Assembly: GCF_020520425.1 (NCBI RefSeq)
Contig: NC_079491.1
Coordinates: forward strand, 23,179,449 to 23,243,448
Source: Spinacia oleracea
Taxonomy: Eukaryota; Streptophyta; Magnoliopsida; Caryophyllales; Amaranthaceae
Reading direction: 5' to 3'
Length of the DNA stretch: 64,000 nt
Shown here: one piece after another, positions 23,844 through 35,300 of the stretch
Layout: each line of letters opens with the position of its first letter
Position numbering within the stretch: the first letter of the stretch is position 1
The notes under the pieces: generated by a model
What the model saw: the letters and a program-made list of their open reading frames with translations, nothing else
What the model was told of the DNA's origin: nothing
Database searches by the model: none
Translations under genes and position numbers: made by a program

Positions 23844-26602
23844 TGTAATCCCCCGTAATTTTATTATATTCTATTTATATATTTTAACGTATATTTAATA
23901 TATTTAAATATAATTTACGAATTTTAGAAATGAATATGTAATTAAAATATAATTATATTATTACATTTTGAATATTTTAAATGATTTATGAAATCAAAAT
24001 TGATTTTTGATTTTTACGTTAAAACGAATTAGGATTTTGGAATCACGCTCTATTGGAATTAGAAAGCAAATCCTAAATTCTAAATTCTACTCCTAGCCCA
24101 ATTGGGCAAAGCCCAAGCCAATAAACCCAACAAACCATCCCCTTCTCTTCTCTATTTCTCACGTGAAACCAAAGAAAGAGAAAAAAAAAAAAAAAAATCC
24201 TCCACCCTCCTTCCAATCTCACGCACGACATCAGCTGTGCCCTCCTCTCCACCTTGCTCTTCGCGGCGCCGTCCCAGCCGCCACAGCCACCGCCGATAAC
24301 GCCGGTAATACTTCGTTCCTCTTCTTTCGTTCGTTCTTGATTTTCGTTCCTCCTTCATATTGTTTTGTTTTTTTTTCGGTTCTTGCAAATCCCTTTACCC
24401 GTGTGTTTGTGCGAACCAGCCACCGTGAGCTCGCCGCCGTCGGTACTCCGCCGCCGCCAGCACGTCCCTGACCACCGTCCCGGTAGTCACTCTTCCTCCC
24501 TCCTGTTTCTTTTATTTTCGTACATGTTCCCTTCCCTTTCGTGGCTGACCTCTGTTCACCCATGCAGCCACCACCACCGCGTGCCGCCACCGCACGCAAC
24601 TCCTTGCTCAGCCTTGCCGCGAACCACCGTCCGTCCGCCGGCCAGCCTCCTCTCCCCTCTCAAATTCTTGGTTATTTCTTGAACCCTAAGTAAACTAAAT
24701 ATTTTGATTTTATTTTTGTTTATTTAATTCATGAGTTGATTTAATAAATTTATGATTTTTATGAGTTAATTGGATTTTCAGATTTATGTAGTATGCTCAA
24801 ATAATATATTTAATTTTCAGATTATGCAATTTGATTGAAATAATGGTTTTAATTATTAAAGTATGAATTTTAATGGTTTTAATAGTTTCGAGATCATGGT
24901 AGGATGATTATAAATTATTAAAGTTATTGTTTTTAGGATTCCAAAGCTTAGGGAGTAGTGTGAAATTAGTTATGTTGCTGAAAATTTAAAGTACGATGTT
25001 TGCAAAAGTTTCAACGAATTTCAATCACTAATTCAATAATCATGATTCTAGGAAATCAAATGTTTAAGTTTTGATAGTGGGAAAAGTTCTAAATATGTTT
25101 AGGATGCATTTAGAATGCTCTCTTATGGTTGTCAATGATTAGAGATTTATTGGGATTATTGGTTGGTTGTTTTAGGCGGAGAATTCTCTTTAGGCGACTT
25201 TTGAGAGTGCTAAAGTGGCCTATCAGTTTGTTTACACAAGGTACGTACATACTTGTGTGCTTGGAATGTGTGCTAATTGTTGAAACCATGTTGAATCTTG
25301 TTGTTGAACTTGGTTATGTTGATATTATTGTTGAACTTGGTGATGTTGATATTATGGACGAACTGGGTTATATTGAATGTGCATGTTTAATACTGTCGGA
25401 CAAACTTATTGAACTTATTTTGCACTTTGAGAACTGTAACATGTTAGTATGGATGGTTGATACAAACATGTTGGTTGGGAACACTAGATAATTCTATATG
25501 ATTGGGTTGGATCGATTGATTGTGTTCCCTTTCTATCTTTTCACTACTTTATGAGGGCGGAGGACCTTGTTTAGTAAGTTGAAACTTTATGCCCATATAC
25601 AGGGTTGCTCATGGTTAAAGGAAAGGTTGGTTAAGTTGGAATGAGTCTTGATTGATGCTTTTATGATCACTTACTTAATTCCAAGATAAAAACAGTTATG
25701 AACAAATGTGAATTGTCTGTCTTATGTAATGGTTGAGTCATAACGGAATCTCAATTTGTAAATCATGTAAAGTGAAACTGAATAGCAATAGCTTTAGACT
25801 GTGCACGTCTGAAGTGACGGACAAACAGGAGTTGGGGTTCATGGTGGTAGCCCATGGCCTTTTCTGGGACCGGATTGATCACCGTGTCCTATTTTTATTT
25901 AAACGTTCCTCGATATCGCAGGTCACTGAGGTTACGGAGTCGCGCCCGTACCTCGTCTTCCTTAGTGAAGACTTCTGGATGGTCAACTCGGTCCATTGTC
26001 TATTTCAACTAAAGTAATATTATGGTTATTAAGTCTAGCTTAGTCTAGTCAAGTATAATCGTCAAATTATTATGTTTTGTCTGTCCTTACTTATATTTAT
26101 TAGTATCATGTTAGGGTTGTGGGTTTGATAGTATCATGCTAGGATTGTTGTTGTTTTAGTATGTAGTACTCAGCTTTGCTGATTACGTGCTTTGTTTGTG
26201 TGTGTTGATCATGGCTATGCCTTATTGATCCTGTGATGACCCATCTTTGGTGAGCAGTCTCTAAGGATCAATAAGCGTTGCCCATCTACAGGTTTGAAGA
26301 TGATGCATCATTGGGATCGGGATTAGAGAGCTTGTAGTCCTATTCGTTTAACTAAGTGATTTAATTTGTTAACTTGAATTTGAAATTTGTCGTACTATTC
26401 GTATTTCCTTAATTCAGTTAATTGGTTTGGACCTAATATGTAATAGATTATTTATGAACCTAAAAGTTAGTTTTATGTTTTCCGCTGCAAAATTCTGAAT
26501 AAGCCGTAACGTTTTCACACGGGCGATAATACTTTGATAATTCCCTACAGTTATATTTAAAAAGAGGTTATTTTAGAAAATGGGAATTGTTGGGGTGTTA
26601 CA
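23844..26602 (+). repeat. Solo chromovirus LTR with perfect target duplication
   Basis: Plus-strand LTR from TGTAATCCCCCGTAA to GGGGTGTTACA (2,759 bp), flanked by ATATC on both sides (23839-23843 and 26603-26607). No internal sequence remains, as expected after LTR-LTR recombination. It shares the conserved block (25762-25983) with the other copies. Confidence 0.95.
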
Positions 26603-27376
26603 ATATCCATAAGTATGGACAGTGGCAAGAATTCAGCGTCCTCGAAAGTGATTTGATCGATGCGTGGTCTACAAGACAAGTCGTGACCAAGTTCAGAAGG
26701 CACACGACCTTGCTAGGATTTCAATTCAACAAGGATTTGCATATGCTTCTTTTGCAAGGGAGTCAAATTAGATTAGTTTATCTTATTTTATTTTTCTTTT
26801 GTTTTCTAGTTACTCTATGTTGTTTCTTTCTTGTATCTTTTTTTCTTGTTAAAAAAAAATCACCTAAAAATTACTCCCTTACTAATTTAGAGCCACTCCC
26901 TATAATTATTTTTTCAAACAATGATGCTAGGAATCATGGTGGACTTGATAAGAATTATGAGAATCTTATTCATGTTGGACTCTCAAGTCTTGTTTGGTGT
27001 AATATCTTGTTTCCTAGTTTAATTAGAATTGTAACTAGGAACCTAGATATATTTTGGTATGTAACAATCTCTAGAATTATTTAGACTTGGGAATCAATTA
27101 TAATTCTAGTAGATGTGGGTTTCTAGTTTAGCCTATAAAAGGGTGTATAGGCCTAACTAGAAAGTATGAGGGAAAAATACATTGGTGAGAGGAATCATCA
27201 ACTTAGGGGGTTATTGTATTATTTTGCAGGAACTAAATAATACGATAATATTTGAGGGGAGAAAATCTAAATTTTCTCACAAACACTTGTGTCCTTTAGT
27301 ATTGTTTTTGCTATTTGTTCAATATTTATTTGCGGGTTTGTTCCTAATCGTTTGTGGCACGTGTTTGGTTATAACA
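26603..27376. other. Unassigned DNA, possibly an LTR-like promoter region
   Basis: No gene. 27000-27240 looks like an LTR-type promoter: CTATAAAAGGG near 27134, followed by GAGGGAAAAATACATTGGTGAGAGG. No matching second copy or terminal repeat was found. An open frame at 26587-27084 starts inside the solo LTR and is not convincing. Confidence 0.3.
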
Positions 27377-28829
27377 ATCACAAACCTCCAAATTTACCAC
27401 CACTTAACAGTTTCAACTACTTAACGGAAACCGTCAAGTTTTCCGTTATCGGGGCTCACTTTTTTGTTTCCTTTTGTTTTCCCTCCATTTTCTCATGATT
27501 CTTCCTTCTTCCTTCTTCCTCCTTCCTTCTTCACCCTTGTTCTTTATCTTCACCCAAAGTTAAACCTTAATTTTAATTATAGAAAATGTTTTTGGGATTC
27601 TTCCAATATTAACCTTCCGCCCCTTCTCCCTAAAAAAGACACAAACAATAAAACTCAGCAAAGTAATACACAAAACACAAAGAATTTCCCAAAGACAAAC
27701 CTTCATTTCTATGGGATCAGAAGGTTGACTATTGTCTTCAAATTATTTCGTATTAGACTGCACAGAGTGACCAGGTGCTGGGGAGTCAAGATCTAATGGA
27801 GTCCCATAAATTGAATTCTCCATTTGTTGCGTCTTTGATTTGCTCGTCTAAGAAGATAACCTGATCTTTTTGAAGGTCTGGAATAACTATCGCTATTTGC
27901 ACTTGTCTGCCTAGTTCTCTTACTGCTAGGTGTTGCACTGCTGTAACTGACCTTTTCATGTCCAGGTGTCAACTATTTCTGACAACTCTTTAAGATTATG
28001 GTGGAATTTCTATCCAATGCAGCATTTTTCTTCAAAGCATGACAAACATAGTTTGAACGCTTTTCAGAATTTGAGGTAACTGAAGTATCCTAAAAAAGAA
28101 ACAAGGGCCTACTTATAATTAAGCCCGAGGTCCGAGCCAGCAGGCCGACGCGCGCACATGTGTGATGTGTCCACCCATACCACTCTCACACTTTCTCAAA
28201 TAATTATTACACTCAAGCACCCAAATATAAACAATGAACAAAGTGAGTATTTTATCAATGTCAGACTTTATCCCCCATTTTCTTTTGCAATTTCAACAAG
28301 AACTCCAACAAGCACCAGAAGGATGGACATATCTGAACAAGCTAGAACGATAAGAGCCCTCGGAAAAACGAAAAAAATAAACAGCTACAAGCCCACAGCT
28401 CATACCATATGTTTCATATAAAGCTCTTATGGCTTAGATTCTAGCTTATAAGAAAAGACATAGAAGACTCAACATCAAACATTTAAGACAACTAAAGCCA
28501 CGGAACAAGACAATCCAATTTAACAAGAATACAAAAACCATTTTCTATTATAAAAATTAATGATTGATTTGGGCGAAAGATAAAGAAGAAGGGTGAAGAA
28601 AGAAGCAGAAGGAAGGAAAGAGGAAGAATCATGGAAAAAATGGAGGGAAAACAAAATAAAACGAAAAATTAGGCCTCACTAACGGAAAATTTAACGGTTT
28701 CCGTTAAGTGGTAGTAACTTCGAAGGTTTGTGATTTTATAAGGTGGTAATTTTTAAATAAAATTTAAGTGGTATGTTTGAAAAAGTGGAATTTATAAGGT
28801 GGTAATTTTGGAAAAATCCTTGAATAAAT
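27377..28829. mobile_element. Long-TIR element (Mutator-like), left end truncated
   Basis: 27377-27565 and 28565-28734 are inverted copies: ATCACAAACCTCC...TTACCACCACTTAAC...ACGGAAACCGT...CTTCACCC and its complement. The right side extends outward another 95 bp with AAGGTGGTAATTTT subterminal motifs to GGAAAAATCC. The left lacks this, so the left terminus is lost or replaced. There is no transposase ORF and no target duplication. Confidence 0.65.
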
Positions 28830-28901
28830 TTATTTTTGATTTTGGAGGTTTAATTAATACTTATATCAGGAAACCGATTGCTTATGATATTGCTTAAGTA
28901 C

Positions 28902-31480
28902 AACGCGCGGATGGTGCAGGGGCCTGCACGTAGATCTACGTGCACCTGCACCAAAACGCAAAAACATTAAAAGAAAACGAAAAAGAACATAACAAACTAA
29001 ACAGAAAGAACATAATAAAGTAAACGAAAAGAACATTAACTAAAACCTGAAAAGAACACTAATGCTAAAAAACTAAAGAAAATATACAAAAATGAAAATA
29101 ACATATTCTCTCTCCTGATAAACTATAAAAAGAACAATTATTTTTCAAAAAGAACATCGTGTGAAAAATACAACAGAAAAACAAAAAAATAATATTATCG
29201 ATAATGTTATTAAATATTAAAAAACATAAATAAGTTAAAAAGAACACAAAATAATTAAATAAAGAACAACAACTTTTTTACAAAACAGAAGAAAAAAGAA
29301 CAAAACACATGGAAAAGAACAACATTTTCTTTTTCCTTATCAAACAAAAGAACAGAATGAAAGGGACGAAAAGAACAACAAATCTATGTTCTTTTATTAG
29401 TTGTATTTGTTCTTTTCAAACCACTTAGTGTTCTAATTAAAAAGACGAAAACAATGATATTTTGATGCACTTAAAACTAGATCTATATTTTTATTTAAAT
29501 GTATTTTTGTTCTTATCCCACGCATCAGAACTATGTTCTTTTATTAAGTGTTATTTGTTCTATTCAAACGATTTTATGTTCTAATTAAAAAGACGAAACG
29601 AAGATTTTTTGATGCACTTAAAACTAAATCTATATTTTTTAAAAAAGTATTTTTTGTTCTTTTACCACAAATCGGACTATGTTCTTTTTTAAGTGTTATT
29701 TGTTCTTTTCAAACCATTATATGTTCTTTTTTAACAATCTATGTACGTTGATATAAAAGAACAAACTATGTTGATTTAAAAGAACAAACTATGTTGATGA
29801 CACAGTAAAAGTAAAGTTGTGAAAAGAACATAACAACTTGAAAAAGAACATTAGAGGAAAGAACAAGGAAACGTACCTTAATCACTTGATCAACATGTAT
29901 CAGGAACATCAATATCTTTTAATAAATCTTAAAAAACTGATCTCAATCCTCGGAAAATATCACGCTCTCCAGAGATTCTCTTGCTTCGAAAACTAACCAA
30001 ATTGAAATAGTGTTTTTTCTTAATTCACTCATTTTCAACAAACAAGAAACATTCAGAAGGAATTTTAGAGAGAGAATAAGGAGAAAATATTTTTTTTACT
30101 CTATCACTCACCATCTAACTCTTTCTCTTTCAAAAAATCTCTCTTATGTTGAGAGAATATAAATCATCTTCTCTTTCTCTCTCTAAAATGTATTTATAAA
30201 ATGACTAATGGTTATGACTCATAAGTACAATTATTATATATATAGTTGCTGAAAAATAGAAAATGAACAAAGAGGAAGTAGAATCAAATAATTGAAGAAC
30301 AAAGAAGGGGAAAGGAAAAATTGTTAAAGAGTGCATAATGAGAACTGTGCACGTGTTTTTATTTTGTTATTTTAACAGAGTATTATAAAAAGAACAAATG
30401 AAAAGACTAAAAACAAATATAGAGACTGAAAGGAACAAGTCAAGTACTTTGTCCCACAATAACATATGATTCGGAATCATCATTTTCATCATTCTGTTAT
30501 GAATTATCAAGCACATTATTCTTAATATCTGAAAAAAATAATAGGTTAACATGTATAAAAACAAGAAAAAGAACGCAATCAAAGAAACAAAGGATAAATA
30601 AAAAGTAACAAGAAAAATAACACAATAAAATAAAAAGAACAAGTTATGAAACGCAAATAAAATTGAAAATAATAAAAAAGAAGAACACAGTAAAATAAAA
30701 GAACAAATTATGAAACGCAAATGGTCTATTTTTCTACTATAATGAAACTGTTCTTTTAATACGAGCATAATAAAACTGTTCTTTTAATACGAACATATGT
30801 TCCTTTAATAGGTAAAAATGTTCTTTTCTGGGAAAAAAAATCGTAATTACGTAATCAAAATCTTCAAAATCAACGATTTCAACAAAATCAGCGTGTTATT
30901 ACATAATTTGATTCATTAAAATCATCAAATTCATCAAAACACGATTATTACACAATCAAAATCATCAACATAGTCAAAATCATCAAAAACACAATTATTA
31001 CAAAATCAAAATCATCAAAACATACCATTTATTATTACAAAATTGAAAAATTACCTCACAAAATCAGATTACCAGCTGCAGAATTCAGGTTTGAAGAAGA
31101 AAAATCAATTTAATTTGATGTTGAAGCAGAAAAATCAACGAATTTTTGGGGATTTTCATTACTTTCTCTCTCTAAAACCCATTTAAGAAAACCTAGTTCA
31201 CACTTTCTCTCTCCTCTTCATAGTTTGAATTCAAAATATAAAACCCAGAAGAATATATATCGCAAAAATAACAACGAATCAAATAAAAACGCGATAAACA
31301 TAGCTGAAAAGAACAGAGCCTTTAATGTTCTTTTGTTTAGGGGAATTGTTCTTTTGTTCAAGGGCATTGTTCTTTTTTTCTGGGAATTTAATAAAAACGC
31401 GCGTTTTATGTTTAATGTTGGTCGTTTTGATCCCGGTGCACCTAGAGCTACGTGCACACGCCTGTACCATCCAATTTGTG
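28902..31480. mobile_element. Non-autonomous Mutator-like element with 9-bp target duplication
   Basis: The direct repeat GCTTAAGTA lies at 28893-28901 and 31481-31489. Inside it, the termini are inverted: each begins with 8 variable bases, then GGATGGTGCAGG (left) or GGATGGTACAGG (right, complement), then TGCACGTAG and a shared AAAACG/CATTAAA stretch. The 9-bp duplication and about 70-bp TIRs fit Mutator-like elements. The 2.58 kb interior has no transposase. It is dominated by scattered AAAAGAACA words and their complement TGTTCTTTT in alternating blocks. Confidence 0.8.
29385..29737. repeat. Tandem repeat of 146-147 bp (about 2.4 copies) inside the Mutator-like element
   Basis: Units start TATGTTCTTTT at 29385, 29532 and 29678. 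Each contains TTCTAATTAAAAAGACGAAA and TTTTGATGCACTTAAAACTA; the third is partial. Confidence 0.85.
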
Positions 31481-31489
31481 GCTTAAGTA

Positions 31490-32393
31490 TATTCAAGCAT
31501 TGAGGGATTTATTATTGCATGGTAATTAAATTTTAAAGATTAATGGAAAAAAATTGAAGGAATTCATTAAAGGAAGAAGGGAGAATACGAAGGTGGAAGG
31601 TCTTAAAATGTAATGCTGACATTCTTCATTTTATTTATTTACTTTTTTGAGAACAAACGGAGGAGAGGAGTAACAGGTAGGATACGTTTCTCTTAGGTCT
31701 CGTTTAGTTCACCTTATTTCTTCTGACCTGATCTGATCTAATCTAAACTGATCTGATATGATCTTAACTTTTTTTTATCTGATCTGATATGATCTGATTT
31801 TTCATAATTAAGATTGGAATAACAAAAACTACAATTATTAAATATAATGATTTACATGTATAATAAATTTTGAACAGTTGTTATAATTACAAATTATTTA
31901 TTTAACTGTAGTCATTATTTGAATATTCCATATATTAAATAGACTTGGACATGGTCCGGATGGCCGATTCTAATTTGGACACAATCTGGACAAAATCAGT
32001 TATGATCTGGACATACCAGTTCTGATACAAACATAATGGTTTTGACTTTGACATTATTTGGGTACACTGGTTCTGATTTGAACGTATGCCATTTGATATG
32101 GACCAATGATTCAAATCTGACCATAATCTGTACATATCAGTTCTAATATGGACAAAATACAGAGTGGACAAAATTTAAACCAACTTATAATTTCTGTATC
32201 AACCCTTGTCCCAAACAATAACAAGATGGAATACATTCTCAGGTAGTTCACTTCCCTTTTTCAAAAACAAAACCAAAAAAACTTTTCAAAGGGAATCGAA
32301 CAAGGGAAGTAAAAGAAGAAGATTCTAAAATCTAAACACAAAAACAGTCGTACCAATCTCTCTCCTACCCTCCTCTTCCCCTCTCACTCCCCA
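31490..32393 (+). other. Upstream region of the aspartic protease gene
   Basis: 31690-32215 is copy 2 of the GATCTGAT-rich repeat, containing ATCTGATCTGATATGATCTG and a following AT-rich body shared with 22385-22735. 32355-32392 is a pyrimidine-rich tract (CTCTCTCCTACCCTCCTC) directly before the ATG, like the Y-patch/CT-rich leaders of plant genes. No TATA box is assigned. Confidence 0.5.
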
Positions 32394-35300
32394 TTGATGA
32401 CAACAATGATCATCCGCAATAACAACCAACGTCATAGTGGTGGTGGCGGGGAAGGCGGCGTTGGCGGGGGAGGAGGAGCAGCAGCAGCAGCAGCTTCCTC
32501 AATCATCTCTCTGTTGCGCACAATACTAATCATAGCATCCATTGTATTAACAATAATCTCATCAACTGTATCTTCAAGTGCAATCTTCAGTTTGAAGTAC
32601 AGATATGCAGGCACAAATCGCTCCCTAAATTCCCTGAAACTCCATGATACTAATCGCCTACAAATGCTCTCTAATGTTGACCTTCCTTTGGGTGGTAATG
32701 GCCGCCCTGATTCTTCTGGGTCTGTTTTCAAATCCTTTCATTTTCTACGATTTTGACCTAATTTCTCAATTTTGTGCTTTTTTATTTAGTTAATTCCGTG
32801 ACTGCTGAATTCTGATTACTGGATTCTTTGATTTGGATTGTGTTTTACTTGATCATGCATTTTTTCCAGGGTTTGTCTTATTTTGATGAATTTTTCTGTT
32901 GTTTAGCTCTTTTCTGTGACGGGTATTGATAATTGTTAATAGGGTATGGTCTTATCGTTGCATATTATATAAAAGACCTGGATTAATTGTTAAGACAATT
33001 ATTTTCACTCTTATTGTTAATTGAGCACTTTCTTCTGATTGCTCCGTCATGAATTTGAACCTTTATATCTTACTTTTTTTGGGGTCCTAATTGAGCTCTA
33101 TGTTAATTATGGTATGGAGACTATGGACTACCTAGTTGCAAAATGAGATGAGTTCAAGTCTTCATTATTTTTTGGGTGTATAGGGACTTAAGGAGTGGAT
33201 GGGATCACGGGAATTGATGCCAGGAGACTTTAACTAACTAAGCTAGTTGACATCCACATGATCGAGTCTTAATTGAATTAAATTTTCCTTTCTTCTCTCA
33301 TAGGGGTTAGGCTCTTTTGGGTTGGTGGTAAATTTGGTTTTGTCCCCTCACGTTGTTACCCTCATCCTAGTTGAGCTATTTTCTCTGATTTGTGTTAGTC
33401 AGCAGGGTGTATTTGGATCTTTCAGGTCTTAGTTATGATTGCAGGTTTACATATTACTCGATCAAGCGTCTTTATTATTCCGTTCCCTTATTAGACAGTG
33501 TTATGTTTGAGTTGTTTCTCTTGCACTTGATTTTAGCCAGACCCCTTCTTATGATGAGTCATTTGTTACTAGTTTGTCAGTCCATTATGGAATGTTTGCT
33601 GTTGCGATTGGTTGTACTTGATCAAAGTCGTTTTCCTTTCATGCCTATAAGCTACATGCAAATTTGATGGATTTTGTTTATTTTTAAATATGATGATTGT
33701 TCCTAGCTGGTCTCTCTCTTAGGTGAGCCATTACATGCCCTTTGATTGTCTCTTTATAGTCAATTATATGGTATGATCTTATTTAGTTTAGTGGTTTTCT
33801 TTTCCTTGTTTTGCAGGCTATATTATGCGAAGTTGGGTATTGGGACACCTCCAAAGAACTTTTATATGCAAGTGGATACAGGGAGTGATATCACATGGGT
33901 TAATTGCATTGAATGTACGGAGTGTCCTAAAAGAGGCTATCATGGTGTAAGGCTCATTATGTCTTTTTACATTCACTTCCCCCTTTTTTTTTGTACACTT
34001 TTTTTTGGGTTTTGTTAACTCCTGCATCGATAATTTGGTACTGAAACTTTTGGGCCTTCTTGTCCATCAAAATCATATCTTGGTGAAAATAACTCTTATT
34101 ATCTAATAAAAATAACACTCTACCGTATTTCAACTGTTATAGAAGTACATAGATCCTGCTAAATTGCTATGTGTTTGATGATAGTCATCAACCCGCTGTT
34201 GAAATTGGCCAAATGGCGCCGTATCTGTTAAACCTACTATTTATAAATCGTGTGTTTTGTTTTGGTGTTTAGTATGGGTTTTGTTACTGGTCATCCCCTG
34301 TCATGAGTCATGTTGATTTGAATTCCTTTGGAGGATGAATAAATTGCTTATCCTGATTCACTCAAGAAAATAAAAAAAAGGAAACAGTTCCTTATTTGCA
34401 GAAAAGGCCTAATGGCTTCCAATTTATTACAATGATTTCAAAATTGAAAATTCCGTAAGTAAATTAATTGAGTATTGAAGGAGCTTAATGCCCTTGTAGA
34501 AAAAGAGAGAGAGAGAGAGGTATGCAGTAGCCTTGAAATTTTTTAAATCATATTCTTCAGCGGCTACTTCAGAAGAAAATTATCTGTTTAGCATCTTTGT
34601 GTGCACCTTTAGGAACAACGAGAGTAAGAGCTGCTACAAATTGACAAGCCTCCTTACCTTTATGAACTATTAGATGAAATTTCTCAAGCTAGGTGTGGTG
34701 AAAATGAATATCTGACTACTATTAACATTATATGGATGAATTTTTATTCCAGTGCGCATTAAATTTGCTCATGAAAGTAGGTTTTTGAAACAGCCTTAAT
34801 CAGAAAGTTTTGTATGCAGTAGAATCATTGTCTGAATTAACTTATTGTTTTTTTGTGATGCTGATTTTTTCTGGCAGATAGATCTCACACTCTATGATCC
34901 CAAGGACTCTATCACTGCTCAGAATGTCTCTTGTGATAAACCATTCTGTTTAGAAGTAAATGGTGGTCCATTTCAAGTATGCAGAGCCAACGAATCATGT
35001 TCATTTGCCGAGTTCTATGGGGATGGGAGCTCTAGTACTGGATACTTTATGGAGGATATTGTGCATTATGATCAAGTTTCAGGCGATCTTCAGACTACGA
35101 CTGCAAATGGGAGTATCAGTTTTGGGTGAGATGGAGATCAATTTTCTGGCAATTGCATGTATGAAGTGGGTAGAAATCCTATTTCCAATATGCTACAAAT
35201 TTGACAATTGACATCCTTGTGTCAATTTTGATTTAAGTGAAATAGAAATGTATATTCTGATTGAATCCAGATCTATAACATTGAATAGGTTAGATACTAG

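Noticed and set aside
26587..27084. 165-codon ORF spanning the solo LTR end
   Set aside because: Begins inside the LTR and crosses the target duplication, then turns into a T-rich tract; not a plausible gene.
30367..30768. 133-codon hydrophobic ORF in the Mutator-like element
   Set aside because: Phe/Leu/Ser composition is the direct translation of TTCTTTT-type repeats; no transposase signature.
32432..32731. Minus-strand ORF of 99 codons with a poly-Pro end
   Set aside because: Antisense of the Gly/Ala-rich first exon of the protease.
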